Notes under the pieces: model-generated
Databases searched by the model: none
The model's input: the letters and a program-made list of their open reading frames with translations, nothing else
What the model was told of the DNA's origin: nothing
Shown: positions 17,201-25,594 of the stretch, piece by piece
How positions within the stretch are numbered: the stretch's first letter is position 1
Layout: the number at the start of each line of letters is the position of its first letter
Position numbers and translations under genes: made by a program
Assembly (NCBI GenBank): GCA_913058255.1
Contig: CAJXQU010000006.1
Span: 62,001 to 126,000, forward strand
Reading direction: 5' to 3'
Length of the DNA stretch: 64,000 bases
Source: an uncultured Pseudomonadota bacterium
GTDB lineage: Bacteria > Pseudomonadota > Gammaproteobacteria > CAJXQU01

Positions 17201-17432
17201 GTAGAATTTCTTTTCGACTTTCACCACTTCCAGGAGAAGTCTGAGTACCGTCAGGAGTGTTAAGCATACTACCTGACAGGTCAAAGATGAACATGACATT
17301 GACCGGAGGGCTGCTGGAATTTGCTGCACCGTATATTTCAATATCATCGGCATGCACGGGGTTTATCGTGAAAGCTAAAGATAAGCTCAACGTAGCCAAA
17401 GCCATTTTTATTACAAGTAAAAATTTATTCAT
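14205..17432 (-). CDS. pilY1: PilY1-type pilus tip adhesin (copy with Cys-rich insert)
   Basis: 1075 residues. A signal peptide (residues 1-28, ending NPVHA) precedes a von Willebrand A domain with the MIDAS motif DLSGS (D51, S53, S55) and LLSDGEPT. Residues 217-279 hold a compact insert with eight Cys that the paralogue at 18598 lacks. The C-terminal half (about 560-1050) is the PilY1 beta-propeller: DPLHAKPISLIY, LLHAFDTTKP, FAFIPQALLPKL, a Ca-loop-like DTNNDRIVNNSE, and FGMRRGGRNYYALDVS. Predicted role: calcium-responsive tip protein promoting extension and adhesion. It follows pilX by 54 bases. Confidence 0.92.
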   Translation of the reverse strand: MNKFLLVIKMALATLSLSLAFTINPVHADDIEIYGAANSSSPPVNVMFIFDLSGSMLNTPDGTQTSPGSGESRKEILLEALTNVLEENKGNENLRVGFTWFNTWSNGINYPATSISADLHDLDLAVPQDTFYVYNQIPKQLEQIYIDPSYKTNIVGALYETAKYYRGDEVSGWSGYKPPEWNNGYYDEYDSPHALTYTPTPGPEAWTQEGEKRWGTCTYDSGPYTTCKPGFTRYPDRLQVNNCKDITSSQCTDWICENPGTENETCSCHNYQSVTSTVCSHEYWQEAWLGATYNSPIEDSCQASYIVLLSDGEPTNSYHKWDIENDIIKSQCAEIPGLEHGLCGPELVEYLANNDQINNVTGSKVFTYTIGFNVSGQGKDYLETLADKGKGVFYSASDASDLEDAFKQILDSITGENESFSSLVTNIKASTLSSDNRVFLNMFKPGNTRSWKGNLKGYFIDSTGLLDVDGNPAVTIDDDNVDKFSDLARSFWSSGPDGNFVELGGASAEIEHDNARTIYTYTDTAAPNASALTEITINETTITPQLLNVVDDAEKEDLINWLQNDVGMGDPLHAKPISLIYEDSPGVQKNVLFSMTNQGLLHAFDTTKPVAFKDYSGGSEIFAFIPQALLPKLKDHKANLNSAGHLYGLDGVLSYFHDDTNNDRIVNNSEKAYIYFGMRRGGRNYYALDVSNLSSPYLQWRIEGGIGDYAKLGQTWSKLTPVNIKWTGGSIKTALIFGGGYDEDQDDYVVRTPDDIGNAIYIADAKTGQMLWTATKGNSEIDTGDNMSYSIPSDIRTIDTNDDRLTDRLYFSDMGGQIWRVDLVDNNNDKNISGYRIADLSSDVDESQLRRFFSPPEIAKVKGSTGFYFAVSTGSGFRAHPNSTTVDDKIYMIRDTNYETGAPKANWSTVVNDHLLDITDNKIGEGSPSEKEGEETNLTNKQGWVLKLQDKGEKSLTPLLIFDGKLTFTTFTPANEGATSKTCGGGGGSGRFYLVNLDNATPVKDFYDDDTPPENLTAGNRSKSLSGKGIPTEVIQYHPTYVAGDKAKPTKLIVGKVAEDENFDKIKFLNWKKIK

Positions 17433-17486
17433 GGTTTTTTCCTTACAAGCCCTTCTTTTGTATGTTGCATGAGTTATTTAAGAAAC

Positions 17487-18098
17487 TTATGGACAGTTTC
17501 CTGTACGGCCAACAGCAGGTTTACTGATAGAACCTCGTTGGTCGTGGTTAGCCGACGCTCCAGTGGCTGAGAGTGTTGTCATGCCGTGAATACTATAATA
17601 ATGCTCGACATTGGGACTAGCGGTTAGATCGGAATTACGAGAGTGATCCAAACCATTATGACCTTCATAACAGTATTGAATTGTAGCTTTTGCACTGAAG
17701 TCTGCTTTAGCACTTGCTGCGTGGCTAGAGCTGGCTGTTTCAGTATCAAAAAGCGCATCAAATGGTTCTCGTCCAGTAACCTGTAGAACCTCTTTTAGTG
17801 GAGGATCTATAATTTGAGCTGGTGTATGTTCCATGATCGTTTCAATAGACCATAGACTTTCAATCACAGACTCTGAGACTTGATATGTCGAACTCTTTTG
17901 CTGGAGATTCGCGGAGATCATTTCATTCATAGTGGTACCTCTAATTGAAGAGACTCCAATTAGCGTGATGAGTACTAAAAAAATGAGGCTAATAACTAGA
18001 GCAACACCTTGTTGTTTATGCCTATTTTTTACTTGTATTTGCCCCTCTTCTAGATCGAAGCTTGGACTAATATTTTTGTTCATACATAAATATTTCAT
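17487..18098 (-). CDS. pilX: PilX-type minor pilin (second copy)
   Basis: 203 residues. A long basic leader (about 30 residues) precedes KQQG/VALVISLIFLVLITLIGVSS, with no Glu+5, as usual for PilX. RGTTMNEMISANLQQKSSTYQVSESVIES is a PilX landmark, and the Cys pair (YCYEGH / GNCP) is conserved with the copy at 21687. PilX sits in the tip-associated minor pilin complex with PilY1. The start is uncertain: ATG at 18098 and 18083 both lack a good ribosome binding site. Confidence 0.85.
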   Translation of the reverse strand: MKYLCMNKNISPSFDLEEGQIQVKNRHKQQGVALVISLIFLVLITLIGVSSIRGTTMNEMISANLQQKSSTYQVSESVIESLWSIETIMEHTPAQIIDPPLKEVLQVTGREPFDALFDTETASSSHAASAKADFSAKATIQYCYEGHNGLDHSRNSDLTASPNVEHYYSIHGMTTLSATGASANHDQRGSISKPAVGRTGNCP

Positions 18099-18177
18099 AT
18101 TTCAAAATAAACCTTAACTCAAAGCAAATACTGTACCGAGTTAATCTAAAGTTTTAGAAGTTAAATGTGGTTAACAT

Positions 18178-18591
18178 TTACTTCCAACATTCAGCTAGTG
18201 TTTTTGAACCGGCTTTGCCTTTTGCGCTGGTGTTGGTGAGAGTGAGGTTTCCACAGTTGTCCTTGGCTTGGTTTGTTGTCGCTGTTGCAGTCAGTGTGAA
18301 GGAACTGTTATCCGCAGAAGTTGTAGCTGTGACTGTATAAGCCCCACTGTCTGTTTTTAGTGGAGAACCATAACCTAGGTTTGTCAGATCATTCGTAAAC
18401 TGCATATTGTCAGAATGAAACCGTTGTTGTTTAGTTGCAGTGCCCAGTAAAAGGTTTTGTGCTTCGGTTCTTTTGCTTGTCCGTACCTGTTCTTGATAAG
18501 CGGGCAGGGCAATAGAGCTTAGGATTGCCACAATAGCTACGGCTATCATCACTTCGATTAAGGTAAAACCTTTTTGTTTTTTTGATATCAT
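18178..18591 (-). CDS. pilE: PilE-type minor pilin
   Basis: 137-residue type IV pilin. The leader MISKKQKG is cleaved before FTLIEVMIAVAIVAILSSIALPAYQEQV; Glu+5 is present. RTEAQNLLLGTATKQQRFHSDNMQFT is the alpha1-C/alpha-beta region of PilE. A C-terminal Cys pair (DNCGN / AECWK) can form the D-region loop. Placed between the two pilX-pilY1 pairs; it starts 6 bases past the stop of the upstream pilY1. Part of the fimT-pilVWXY1E operon type. Confidence 0.9.
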   Translation of the reverse strand: MISKKQKGFTLIEVMIAVAIVAILSSIALPAYQEQVRTSKRTEAQNLLLGTATKQQRFHSDNMQFTNDLTNLGYGSPLKTDSGAYTVTATTSADNSSFTLTATATTNQAKDNCGNLTLTNTSAKGKAGSKTLAECWK

Positions 18592-18597
18592 TCAAGG

Positions 18598-21500
18598 CTA
18601 CTCCACTTTTTTCCAGTTGGCTCTATGTACGGCGCTACTACTATTACCAATGATACCTTTGCCAACGGTTTCTTGTGTGCCACCGCCATTCATAGGATCA
18701 AGGAATCTGCGAACAACTTCTGTTGGTATTCCTTGACCTGGAATGACTTTAGAGCGATTTACGGCTGTCAGATTTGCAGTGGGTGTAGTGTCATCATAGA
18801 AGTTTTTAACGGGCATTCCATTTTCGAGATTGATTTGATAGTAACGTCCAGTGCCACCGCCGCCGCCGCAACTATTGCTGTTTGCCGTGTCCTCTTCGGA
18901 GGTAGGTGTAAATGTTGTAAATGCTAAGTGAGAATTAAAAATTAACATGGGAGTCATGCTTTTTTCACCAAGATTTTTTAAGTGTAACCGCCAACCTTTT
19001 TTAGTTGCCATACGGCGCTCGATTCTAGCCTTATCGACATTATTCGTTATGTTAAGTAAGTGGCCATTATATACGATGGCAGGGCTAACACTGGGTGGGC
19101 CTGTTATCACATTGGTATCTTTTATCATATAAACCCTATCCTGAACGGCAAGCGAGTTTGGATGAGCTCTAAAACCACTGCCAACAGCAACTGCGTAGTA
19201 GAAGCTTGAATCTTTTTCCATTTTTGCCACTTCAGGAACTGAATAAAAACGTCGGTAGTGCTTATTGCTGTCGTTGGGTGTCAGTCTAGCTATAACATAG
19301 CCAGAAATGTCTTTTATATCTTTATTATCAGCACTTTTTCCGTCAACTAAATCGATCCGCCAAATTTGGCCACCAACATCAGAGAAATAAAGTCTATCAG
19401 CAATCCTGTCGAAGTTACTGTCGATCACTCTGATATCTCCAGGAATACTGAATTTCATTCTACTCTTAGCATCGACCTTACTTTCACCTTTAGTAGCGCT
19501 CCATAAATGCTTACCTGTGAGGGCATCTACTATAAAAATAGCATTACCCATAGTGTCGGGAGTTCGTGTTAGGTGATTATCTGCATTTTGATCATAACCA
19601 CCACCAAAGATAATGACTTTCTTGGTACTTCCTCCATTCCAGTTGATAGTCGTTGGAGTGGGGCGAGACCATGTTTGTCCTAGCTGTGTAAAATCGCCGG
19701 TGCCACCTTCAATACGCCAGGTTAACGAAGGTGAAGATAGGTTGGAAATATCGAGGGCATAGTAGTTTCTACCACCACGGCGCATTCCAAAGTAGAGATA
19801 GGTCTTTTCTCCAGGGTTAACATAGGTGTCATTATTAGTATCGTCATGATAATACGATAAAGCCCCATCCAGTCCATATAGGTGATCAGAAGAAACTAGG
19901 TTCGCCTTATGATCTTTAAGGTTTGACAGCAGGGCTTGCGGAATGAAAGCAAAGAGTTCTTCACCACCATCATACTCACTAAAGCCACTAGGTTTTGATG
20001 CATCAATTGCATGAAGCAAACCTTGGTTGGTCATTGAGAAAATGATATCTCGTTTATTTTTACCGGTAGAGTTTGCATAGCTAATCATCAGAGGCTTAGC
20101 GTGCAAAGGATCTCCCATTGATGAATCATTCAGTAACCAGTCTAGAACCTCTCGTTTTTCACTAACGCCAATTACTCCCATCATTGCGGGGGTTATCTTT
20201 GAGTTGTTTGTGGTTATTTTAGTCAGCGCAGACTTGTTTGGTGCGTCATCTTCTGTATAGGTATAAATTTGACGTGAATTATTATTTTCTATTTCACCAG
20301 AAGCTCCTCCTTGATGAACAAAATTCCCATCGATGTTATTAGACCAAAAACTTCGAGCTGACTCTTTAAATTTATCAAGCTTCCCGGGACCATCGGGATC
20401 ATCCATGACAGCACTATTTCCATCAACATCAAGTAAGCCTGTTGAATCGATAAAATAGCCTTTTGTGTTTCCTTGCCATGATCGAGTCTCTGCAGGTTTG
20501 AACATATTCAAAAAAACGCGATTATCAGATGATAGTGTGCTTGCTCTAATCGTAGTTACCAAGCTAGAGAAGCTTTCATTTTCTGCGGTAATAGAACGAA
20601 TGATGTTGTTAAAAGCATGTTCCAAATCGGATGCATCTGAAGCTGAATAGAACTCTCCATTACCGTTTGCAGCGAGACTTTGAAGAAAAGTCTTCCCTTT
20701 ACCTGTAATATTGAATCCGATACTAAAAGTTCTTATATCGGTGCCTGTTTGGTTTTCTAGTTGATCATTATTGGCGAGATAGTGGACGAGTTCGGCTCCA
20801 CATTTACCAGAGTCTAAGTTGGGAATATCTGCACAGGTAGTGCCTGTCATCGCTTCTATTTTCTTGCGTGCATCATAGCTACTGCTGGTTGGTTCACCAT
20901 CAGAAAGCAATACAATAAAGTTTGGTGTGCAACGGTCTATTATTGGAGATATATATTTTGCGCCATTCCAATATCCTGAACCATTTCTGGTTGAATCTGT
21001 ATAGGTCTTTCTCATTGCAGGCCACAAACGGCGTCTTTTTTCTTTGTACTGACCTGTGGATGTATTCCAAGTGTCGGCTTCATTTTTACCGGCCCACACT
21101 TCTCCTCCACGAAAATATTGGCTAGCTTCGAATAGGGCTTGAACGATGCCTGTACTACCGCTGGGTTGTGCATTAGTCTCAAGTAGATGAGGGATTATTT
21201 CGTAGGACTTGTATGCGCCAGCAGGAATGTCGTTATCAATGTCGTGGGCATCAGCTAGAATATCGGTTACCGGCCAGCGTATACCTGAAGAATTGGCGCT
21301 GAACCAGGAAACACCAACTTTTAGGTTGTTAGTATCTTTGTTTCCATCTAAGACCTTTTTTAATGCCTCCAGCATGATTTCGTAACGACTCTCACCAGGT
21401 TCAGGGTCCCGGTCCCCATCTTTCCCCCATCCCATACTGCCGGATACATCAAAGATGAATAATACATTGACGGGTAGGTTTTCTGATTCAGAAACACCAT

Positions 21501-21600
21501 AGATTTCAAGATCGTCAGCGTAGGCTGGAGGTGTTATCAGGGCTAATAATATGCTAGATACTATCAATGATTTTGTTAGTGCAAGGATTAAATTTTTCAT
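18598..21600 (-). CDS. pilY1: PilY1-type pilus tip adhesin (copy 1)
   Basis: 1000 residues from the chosen start. Signal peptide MKNLILALTKSLIVSS...AYA, then a von Willebrand A domain with DVSGS and LLSDGEPTSSS, and a C-terminal beta-propeller with DPLHAKPLMISY, LLHAIDASKP, FAFIPQALLSNL, DTNNDTYVNPGEK and FGMRRGGRNYYALDIS. ATG 21600 is chosen because it begins a normal signal peptide; the frame is open to 21684, but that start has no ribosome binding site and would add 28 non-signal residues. It lacks the eight-Cys insert of the paralogue at 14205. Downstream of pilX by 86 bases. Confidence 0.92.
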   Translation of the reverse strand: MKNLILALTKSLIVSSILLALITPPAYADDLEIYGVSESENLPVNVLFIFDVSGSMGWGKDGDRDPEPGESRYEIMLEALKKVLDGNKDTNNLKVGVSWFSANSSGIRWPVTDILADAHDIDNDIPAGAYKSYEIIPHLLETNAQPSGSTGIVQALFEASQYFRGGEVWAGKNEADTWNTSTGQYKEKRRRLWPAMRKTYTDSTRNGSGYWNGAKYISPIIDRCTPNFIVLLSDGEPTSSSYDARKKIEAMTGTTCADIPNLDSGKCGAELVHYLANNDQLENQTGTDIRTFSIGFNITGKGKTFLQSLAANGNGEFYSASDASDLEHAFNNIIRSITAENESFSSLVTTIRASTLSSDNRVFLNMFKPAETRSWQGNTKGYFIDSTGLLDVDGNSAVMDDPDGPGKLDKFKESARSFWSNNIDGNFVHQGGASGEIENNNSRQIYTYTEDDAPNKSALTKITTNNSKITPAMMGVIGVSEKREVLDWLLNDSSMGDPLHAKPLMISYANSTGKNKRDIIFSMTNQGLLHAIDASKPSGFSEYDGGEELFAFIPQALLSNLKDHKANLVSSDHLYGLDGALSYYHDDTNNDTYVNPGEKTYLYFGMRRGGRNYYALDISNLSSPSLTWRIEGGTGDFTQLGQTWSRPTPTTINWNGGSTKKVIIFGGGYDQNADNHLTRTPDTMGNAIFIVDALTGKHLWSATKGESKVDAKSRMKFSIPGDIRVIDSNFDRIADRLYFSDVGGQIWRIDLVDGKSADNKDIKDISGYVIARLTPNDSNKHYRRFYSVPEVAKMEKDSSFYYAVAVGSGFRAHPNSLAVQDRVYMIKDTNVITGPPSVSPAIVYNGHLLNITNNVDKARIERRMATKKGWRLHLKNLGEKSMTPMLIFNSHLAFTTFTPTSEEDTANSNSCGGGGGTGRYYQINLENGMPVKNFYDDTTPTANLTAVNRSKVIPGQGIPTEVVRRFLDPMNGGGTQETVGKGIIGNSSSAVHRANWKKVE

Positions 21601-21686
21601 AGTTATTACGTCTCTGAACAAACTTTTTATATAGAGGTTTTCATTTTCCGGTGTGTATGAATTTATGTTGAGATAATTCATCATGT

Positions 21687-22226
21687 CTATGGGGCATCTG
21701 CTGATGGGCAGTTTCCAGTTCGGCCAACGGCGGGTCTCTTTATGTAGCCACGTTGATCATGATCGGCATGGGCATTAGCCTTAGGAAGGCTAACATCACC
21801 ATGAATGCTATAGTAGTGGTAGACAGTAGCACCGATGCCTTTTGATTCACCGAAAGTATTGTGGCTTTCTTTACAGTACTGAATGGTGGCGGTGGCGTTA
21901 AAGTCAATGGCTGAACTTGCACCTGCTGGAACATCAAACATGTCATCGAATTTAAGAGCATTTACATCCTTATCGACGACGACTTTATCAGGGTTGTCTA
22001 GCTTTTCTGGTGTGTTCTCCAGAATAAAAGAGACATTCCAGGTACTTTCAATGACAGATTCTGCAACTTGAAATGTTGAGCTTTTTTGCTGGACATTGGC
22101 AGTCATCATTTCGTTCATGGTGGTACCACGCATTGAAGATACGCCAATAATAGTAATCAAGACTAGAAAAATCAGACTAACAGCCAGCGCTACGCCTTGT
22201 TGTTTCTTGAAACTTTGTACGCACAT
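21687..22226 (-). CDS. pilX: PilX-type minor pilin (copy 1)
   Basis: 179 residues from ATG 22226, which has a strong AAGGAG ribosome binding site; the frame continues upstream to 22289 without one. MCVQSFKKQQG/VALAVSLIFLVLITIIGVSS gives a short leader and PilX helix lacking Glu+5. MRGTTMNEMMTANVQQKSSTFQVAESVIES is nearly the same as in the copy at 17487, as is the ending RPAVGRTGNCP. It is expected in the tip complex with the adjacent pilY1. Confidence 0.88.
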   Translation of the reverse strand: MCVQSFKKQQGVALAVSLIFLVLITIIGVSSMRGTTMNEMMTANVQQKSSTFQVAESVIESTWNVSFILENTPEKLDNPDKVVVDKDVNALKFDDMFDVPAGASSAIDFNATATIQYCKESHNTFGESKGIGATVYHYYSIHGDVSLPKANAHADHDQRGYIKRPAVGRTGNCPSADAP

Positions 22227-22292
22227 ATCTGCTCTTCTCCTTGTCAAATTTTTGGTTTGTAGAAAATTCATTTTAGTTTGAGTAGGCAACTT

Positions 22293-22418
22293 TTAGACCT
22301 GACTTAATTTCTTTTCAGTTGACGGCTCTATTTTTACCGATCTCGTAGAGTCATAAATGAATGACACACTAAGAGCTAATGCAGCGGTCTGTTGTTTTTT
22401 TTGAAGGGTAATTCTCAT
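22293..22418 (-). pseudogene. 41-codon pilX-like remnant
   Basis: A short frame between pilW and pilX starts at ATG 22418 with GGAAG 8-12 bases upstream, and reads MRITLQKKQQTAALALSVSF then diverges and stops. KKQQTAALALSVSF aligns with the KKQQGVALAVSLIF at the start of the neighbouring PilX, then the hydrophobic helix is lost. It looks like a truncated duplicate of the pilX 5' end, though a translated small ORF or chance similarity remains possible. Confidence 0.45.
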
Positions 22419-22454
22419 TTATTAACTTCCATATCAGTACAATGAAGACCTAGG

Positions 22455-23171
22455 TCATTTCATTTGGTTACGAATTAAGATGGTCGAGGTAAAAACTTTG
22501 TGTAACTTTCGATCATTAAAGTTCGCCGAGTTGCCATCAAGTAATGGATAAGGTTTAGACTCTGCCGCCGGCTTAATGTCTTGCTCTGAGTTAAGTAAAA
22601 GAGCAATTCGGACACTGGTGACACTTTCTTTCCAGCCAGCATTAGTTGTGACGGTTGTAGCGCTGACATAGCGATCAGCAACGCCATCGCCACCATCGTC
22701 TAAACCATAAAGAATTTGCATTTGGTCGACACCTGTAATAATGGTTTGAGGCGCAGCGGCTCCACCGGCATTGCCAGTGCAAATTAGTTCTCCATTGACG
22801 ATCTCTAATGTATTTTCAGCAAACCCACCATGAGTCGCTGTCGTATCAGCACCTACGCAGTCTTGATCAGCTTGAAATCTGACCGTTAGTTTTTCGAAGA
22901 AGCTGTTATCAGCATTAGGAAAAGGATCGATAGCATCTTCTGAGTCATAGCTATCTACATAACCAGCCATTTGAATATTGTTTCTAAGAGAGGATAGTGC
23001 AAACCGTCCATTTTCTTGCAATGTGCGCATCGATTGGTTGACCCTCGATGACTGAGAGCTATTAATATAAACACTGACAACGCCTCCCATTAAGAATAAG
23101 CCGATAACCATTGCGATCATCATTTCTATTAACGAGAATCCAGCCTGATTTTTTTGAGTATTAAAATACAT
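22455..23171 (-). CDS. pilW: minor pilin PilW
   Basis: 238 residues. Prepilin site NQAG/FSLIEMMIAMVIGLFLMGGVVSVY with Glu+5; the block MRTLQENGRFALSSLRNNIQMAGY is diagnostic of PilW. The C-terminal part is a secreted globular domain with Cys residues (DQDC, LICTG). It acts with PilV and PilX to prime pilus assembly and place PilY1. It lies 23 bases after pilV. Confidence 0.9.
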   Translation of the reverse strand: MYFNTQKNQAGFSLIEMMIAMVIGLFLMGGVVSVYINSSQSSRVNQSMRTLQENGRFALSSLRNNIQMAGYVDSYDSEDAIDPFPNADNSFFEKLTVRFQADQDCVGADTTATHGGFAENTLEIVNGELICTGNAGGAAAPQTIITGVDQMQILYGLDDGGDGVADRYVSATTVTTNAGWKESVTSVRIALLLNSEQDIKPAAESKPYPLLDGNSANFNDRKLHKVFTSTILIRNQMK

Positions 23172-23194
23172 TTTGTATATCTCCGAGATAGAAC

Positions 23195-23725
23195 CTAAGG
23201 CAAAATGACGTGCTGAACTGATTTAACTTTAGTTTCATCAGTATTATCGGATTTTAATTCGGTTTCGCTCCAGCTGGCTTGAATGGTATATGTTGATCGG
23301 TCAGTGCATACCGCGTCATTACAGGCAATGGTTAACTGACCATTAGTTAAGAGTGCCTTGACGCCATTGCTACCCATAGCACTACCACCTTGACCACAAG
23401 ATGCTTGAAAGGTGTCGAATGTTGCCAGCTGAGCAAATGTGCAACTTGCAGGTGAAGATCCCTCGCAAGATGTCACTGTGGTAGCACAGTCCACATTACT
23501 AGAATCAAAGCCATCGTAATTCATATTTGCTATGGCCTCAGGGTTCGCGCGCATTCTCTCTGCAATATTTTCAGCTAGATAAGTTGCTTGGGTTCTGGCA
23601 AATGAGTTATTGGATTGTTTGATACCCGTCGCCATGAGATGAGCTGTACCTAACAAACCTATCGAAAGAACCATTAACGCGACCAATGATTCAAGTAAGG
23701 TAATGCCTTGTTGTGATGTTTTCAT
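23195..23725 (-). CDS. pilV: minor pilin PilV
   Basis: 176 residues. MKTSQQG/ITLLESLVALMVLSIGLLGTAHLM is the PilV/GspI N-terminus with Glu+5. ARTQATYLAENIAERMRANPEA is the conserved PilV helix. Four or more Cys in the secreted part probably form disulfides. Second gene of the operon, 15 bases after fimT. Confidence 0.9.
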   Translation of the reverse strand: MKTSQQGITLLESLVALMVLSIGLLGTAHLMATGIKQSNNSFARTQATYLAENIAERMRANPEAIANMNYDGFDSSNVDCATTVTSCEGSSPASCTFAQLATFDTFQASCGQGGSAMGSNGVKALLTNGQLTIACNDAVCTDRSTYTIQASWSETELKSDNTDETKVKSVQHVILP

Positions 23726-23740
23726 ATGAATTCTTAAATC

Positions 23741-24256
23741 CTAATGAGCCTTGATTCGGCCGACGCCGCTGAGTATTATGCTTTTGCTCTTACTGGCTAG
23801 GCTGAGTGATAAAGTCCCTGGCTGTTTCGTTGAACCATTCTCTACAAACGATATAAAGTTAGCCGTAGAAGCATCACCAGAAAGTGTCGTACCTGTAGAT
23901 AAAGCCTCATGCACCTGAATGGTAGTCTCTGTTGCATCTAGTGCATTATCGTTATCTTCATCAGCAAAGATGAGCCAGCCAGCACTCCAGTCTCCGCTTG
24001 TCGTACAGCTGCTTCCATTGGCACTTTTACACATAATCACCTGATGCCCACGTTTAACAGCTTCACTCCGAGTTAACTGCAAAGAGGAAACAAAGTCATT
24101 GGAGGTACTAGAAATACGACCATTTCGCATCAAGTCTTGAAAGCTCGGCACAGCGACACCGAGTAAAATTCCAGCAATGCCCACAGTGATCATGAGTTCC
24201 ACTAAGGTGAACCCGCGTTGATTTTTGTCTAAATTTCTTTTCATAGTCACTAACAT
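23741..24256 (-). CDS. fimT: minor pilin FimT/FimU (GspH family)
   Basis: 171 residues. NQRG/FTLVELMITVGIAGILLGVAVPSFQDLM is the GspH-type N-terminus with Glu+5. SSLQLTRSEAVKRGHQVIMCKS and DWSAGWLIFADEDND are typical of FimT/FimU. First gene of the minor pilin operon on the minus strand, so its promoter lies right of 24256. ATG 24256 or 24244 could be the start; neither has a clear ribosome binding site. Confidence 0.88.
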   Translation of the reverse strand: MLVTMKRNLDKNQRGFTLVELMITVGIAGILLGVAVPSFQDLMRNGRISSTSNDFVSSLQLTRSEAVKRGHQVIMCKSANGSSCTTSGDWSAGWLIFADEDNDNALDATETTIQVHEALSTGTTLSGDASTANFISFVENGSTKQPGTLSLSLASKSKSIILSGVGRIKAH

Positions 24257-24588
24257 AGTTTTTATTTAATTATGATCAACACCTTAGAGGGCGAGCGGTC
24301 ATTATTTGCCGACAAAAGGTTTATTTGTGGTTTTTGAGCCTAACTTTAAGGCGTCATAACACAACAAATATGGTTTATTAGCACAAGCTAGCGGCGAGAT
24401 CTTATAAAACTTTAAGCTCTAACTTATTGATTGGTTGATGAAAAATGTTTTCGGAAGGGTGGCGTGTTAAAAAATTAGCTTCTCGGATCTAGCCAACCTG
24501 GCTGAATCCGAGAAATTTAAAGGCTAGAAAGGGAATGATGAGATGAGGGAGCTTAAATTTATTTGATAATACTTACTTGATTAAATGA
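24257..24588. promoter_or_regulatory. intergenic region: pyrD terminator and pilin operon promoter
   Basis: 332 bases between pyrD and fimT, both on the minus strand. It holds a strong hairpin (24480-24514, listed separately) and, to its left, about 220 bases upstream of fimT that must carry the pilin operon promoter. A small hairpin GCCTTAAAGTTAGGC-like inverted repeat lies near 24338-24353. I see no gene and no certain -35/-10 pair. Confidence 0.45.
24480..24514 (-). terminator. rho-independent terminator of pyrD
   Basis: TTCTCGGATCTAGCCA - ACC - TGGCTGAATCCGAGAA pairs over 16 positions with a 2-base mismatch and a 3-base loop. On the minus strand the stem is followed by GCTAATTTTTT. It lies 75-109 bases past the pyrD stop. 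Confidence 0.85.
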
Positions 24589-25521
24589 CTAGCCATTTAA
24601 GCTCAAGGTACCGACAAGTTCCGAAATATTGGTCAGTTTGTGTTTCTGTAAATATTCAGAAATACCGTTATTGATCTGCTTGCATACTAAAGGATCATAG
24701 AAGAGGGCTGTGCCTACCCCAACCGCAGACGCACCAGCGATCAAGAATTCGATCGCGTCCTCAGCGGAACAGATCCCGCCTTGGCCTATGATTGGAACAT
24801 TGTGCTGCTTTGCGACTTGGTGCACCTGATGAACTTTTAATAGAGCCACGGGTTTGATTGCGGGACCAGAAAGTCCACCCTGATTATTTCCAATAACGGG
24901 TTGACGGGATTCGATATTGATCGCCATCCCCATCAAGGTGTTGATCGCTGCGAAGGCATCAGTACCAGCCTCAATACAACGTCGTGCATTTTCAGCGATA
25001 TCGGTTTGGTTGGGAGACAGCTTTGTAATTAGCGGCTTATTCGTCACACGGCGACAGGCTTCAACCACTCGCGCCGACATGTCAGGGTTGTTCCCAAAAG
25101 TGACACCACCTTCTTTAACATTTGGGCAAGAGATATTGATCTCGATGGCATCGATCGGCGAATCATTAAATAGGCGTGTGACTTCTTCGTACTCTTCTAT
25201 TGTAGAGCCTGAAACATTCGCGATGAATTTGGTTTCATCAAAATCTAAGGTTGGTAAGATATTATTGATGACAGCAGCTGTCCCTGGATTTTGTAAACCA
25301 ATCGCATTGATCATTCCTGCGGGTGTTTCAGTGACACGATGGGGTTGATTGCCAGCTCTTGCCGCCAAGGTTGTACCTTTTAAACAAACCGCCCCAACAT
25401 CACGGTTGGAAAAGCCTTCAACGCGGGTATACTCTTCTCCGAAACCGACACAACCAGAAAGTAACACGAGTGGTGTGTTGAAATTTAATCCACAAAACTC
25501 AGTAGCCAGATTTTTATTCAT
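24589..25521 (-). CDS. pyrD: dihydroorotate dehydrogenase, class 1B-like
   Basis: 310-residue FMN enzyme oxidising dihydroorotate to orotate in pyrimidine synthesis. The sequence follows soluble class 1: catalytic C132 in INISCPNVKEGG, FMN-contacting NKPLITKLSPN, INTLMGMAI, PIIGQGGICSAEDA and GASAVGVGTALF. Class 2 membrane enzymes, usual in gammaproteobacteria, use Ser and an N-terminal helix, both absent here. Class 1B enzymes normally need a PyrK electron-transfer subunit; none is encoded nearby. Divergent from trmL. Confidence 0.88.
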   Translation of the reverse strand: MNKNLATEFCGLNFNTPLVLLSGCVGFGEEYTRVEGFSNRDVGAVCLKGTTLAARAGNQPHRVTETPAGMINAIGLQNPGTAAVINNILPTLDFDETKFIANVSGSTIEEYEEVTRLFNDSPIDAIEINISCPNVKEGGVTFGNNPDMSARVVEACRRVTNKPLITKLSPNQTDIAENARRCIEAGTDAFAAINTLMGMAINIESRQPVIGNNQGGLSGPAIKPVALLKVHQVHQVAKQHNVPIIGQGGICSAEDAIEFLIAGASAVGVGTALFYDPLVCKQINNGISEYLQKHKLTNISELVGTLSLNG

Positions 25522-25594
25522 TTGATTCCTTTGTTATAAAAAAGCACTTAAATTTCGTTCGCTATTGGATAGTCACCAAAATGAACTTCAAAAC

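Noticed and set aside
21601-21684. Upstream extension of the first pilY1
   Set aside because: No ribosome binding site and would bury the signal peptide 28 residues in.
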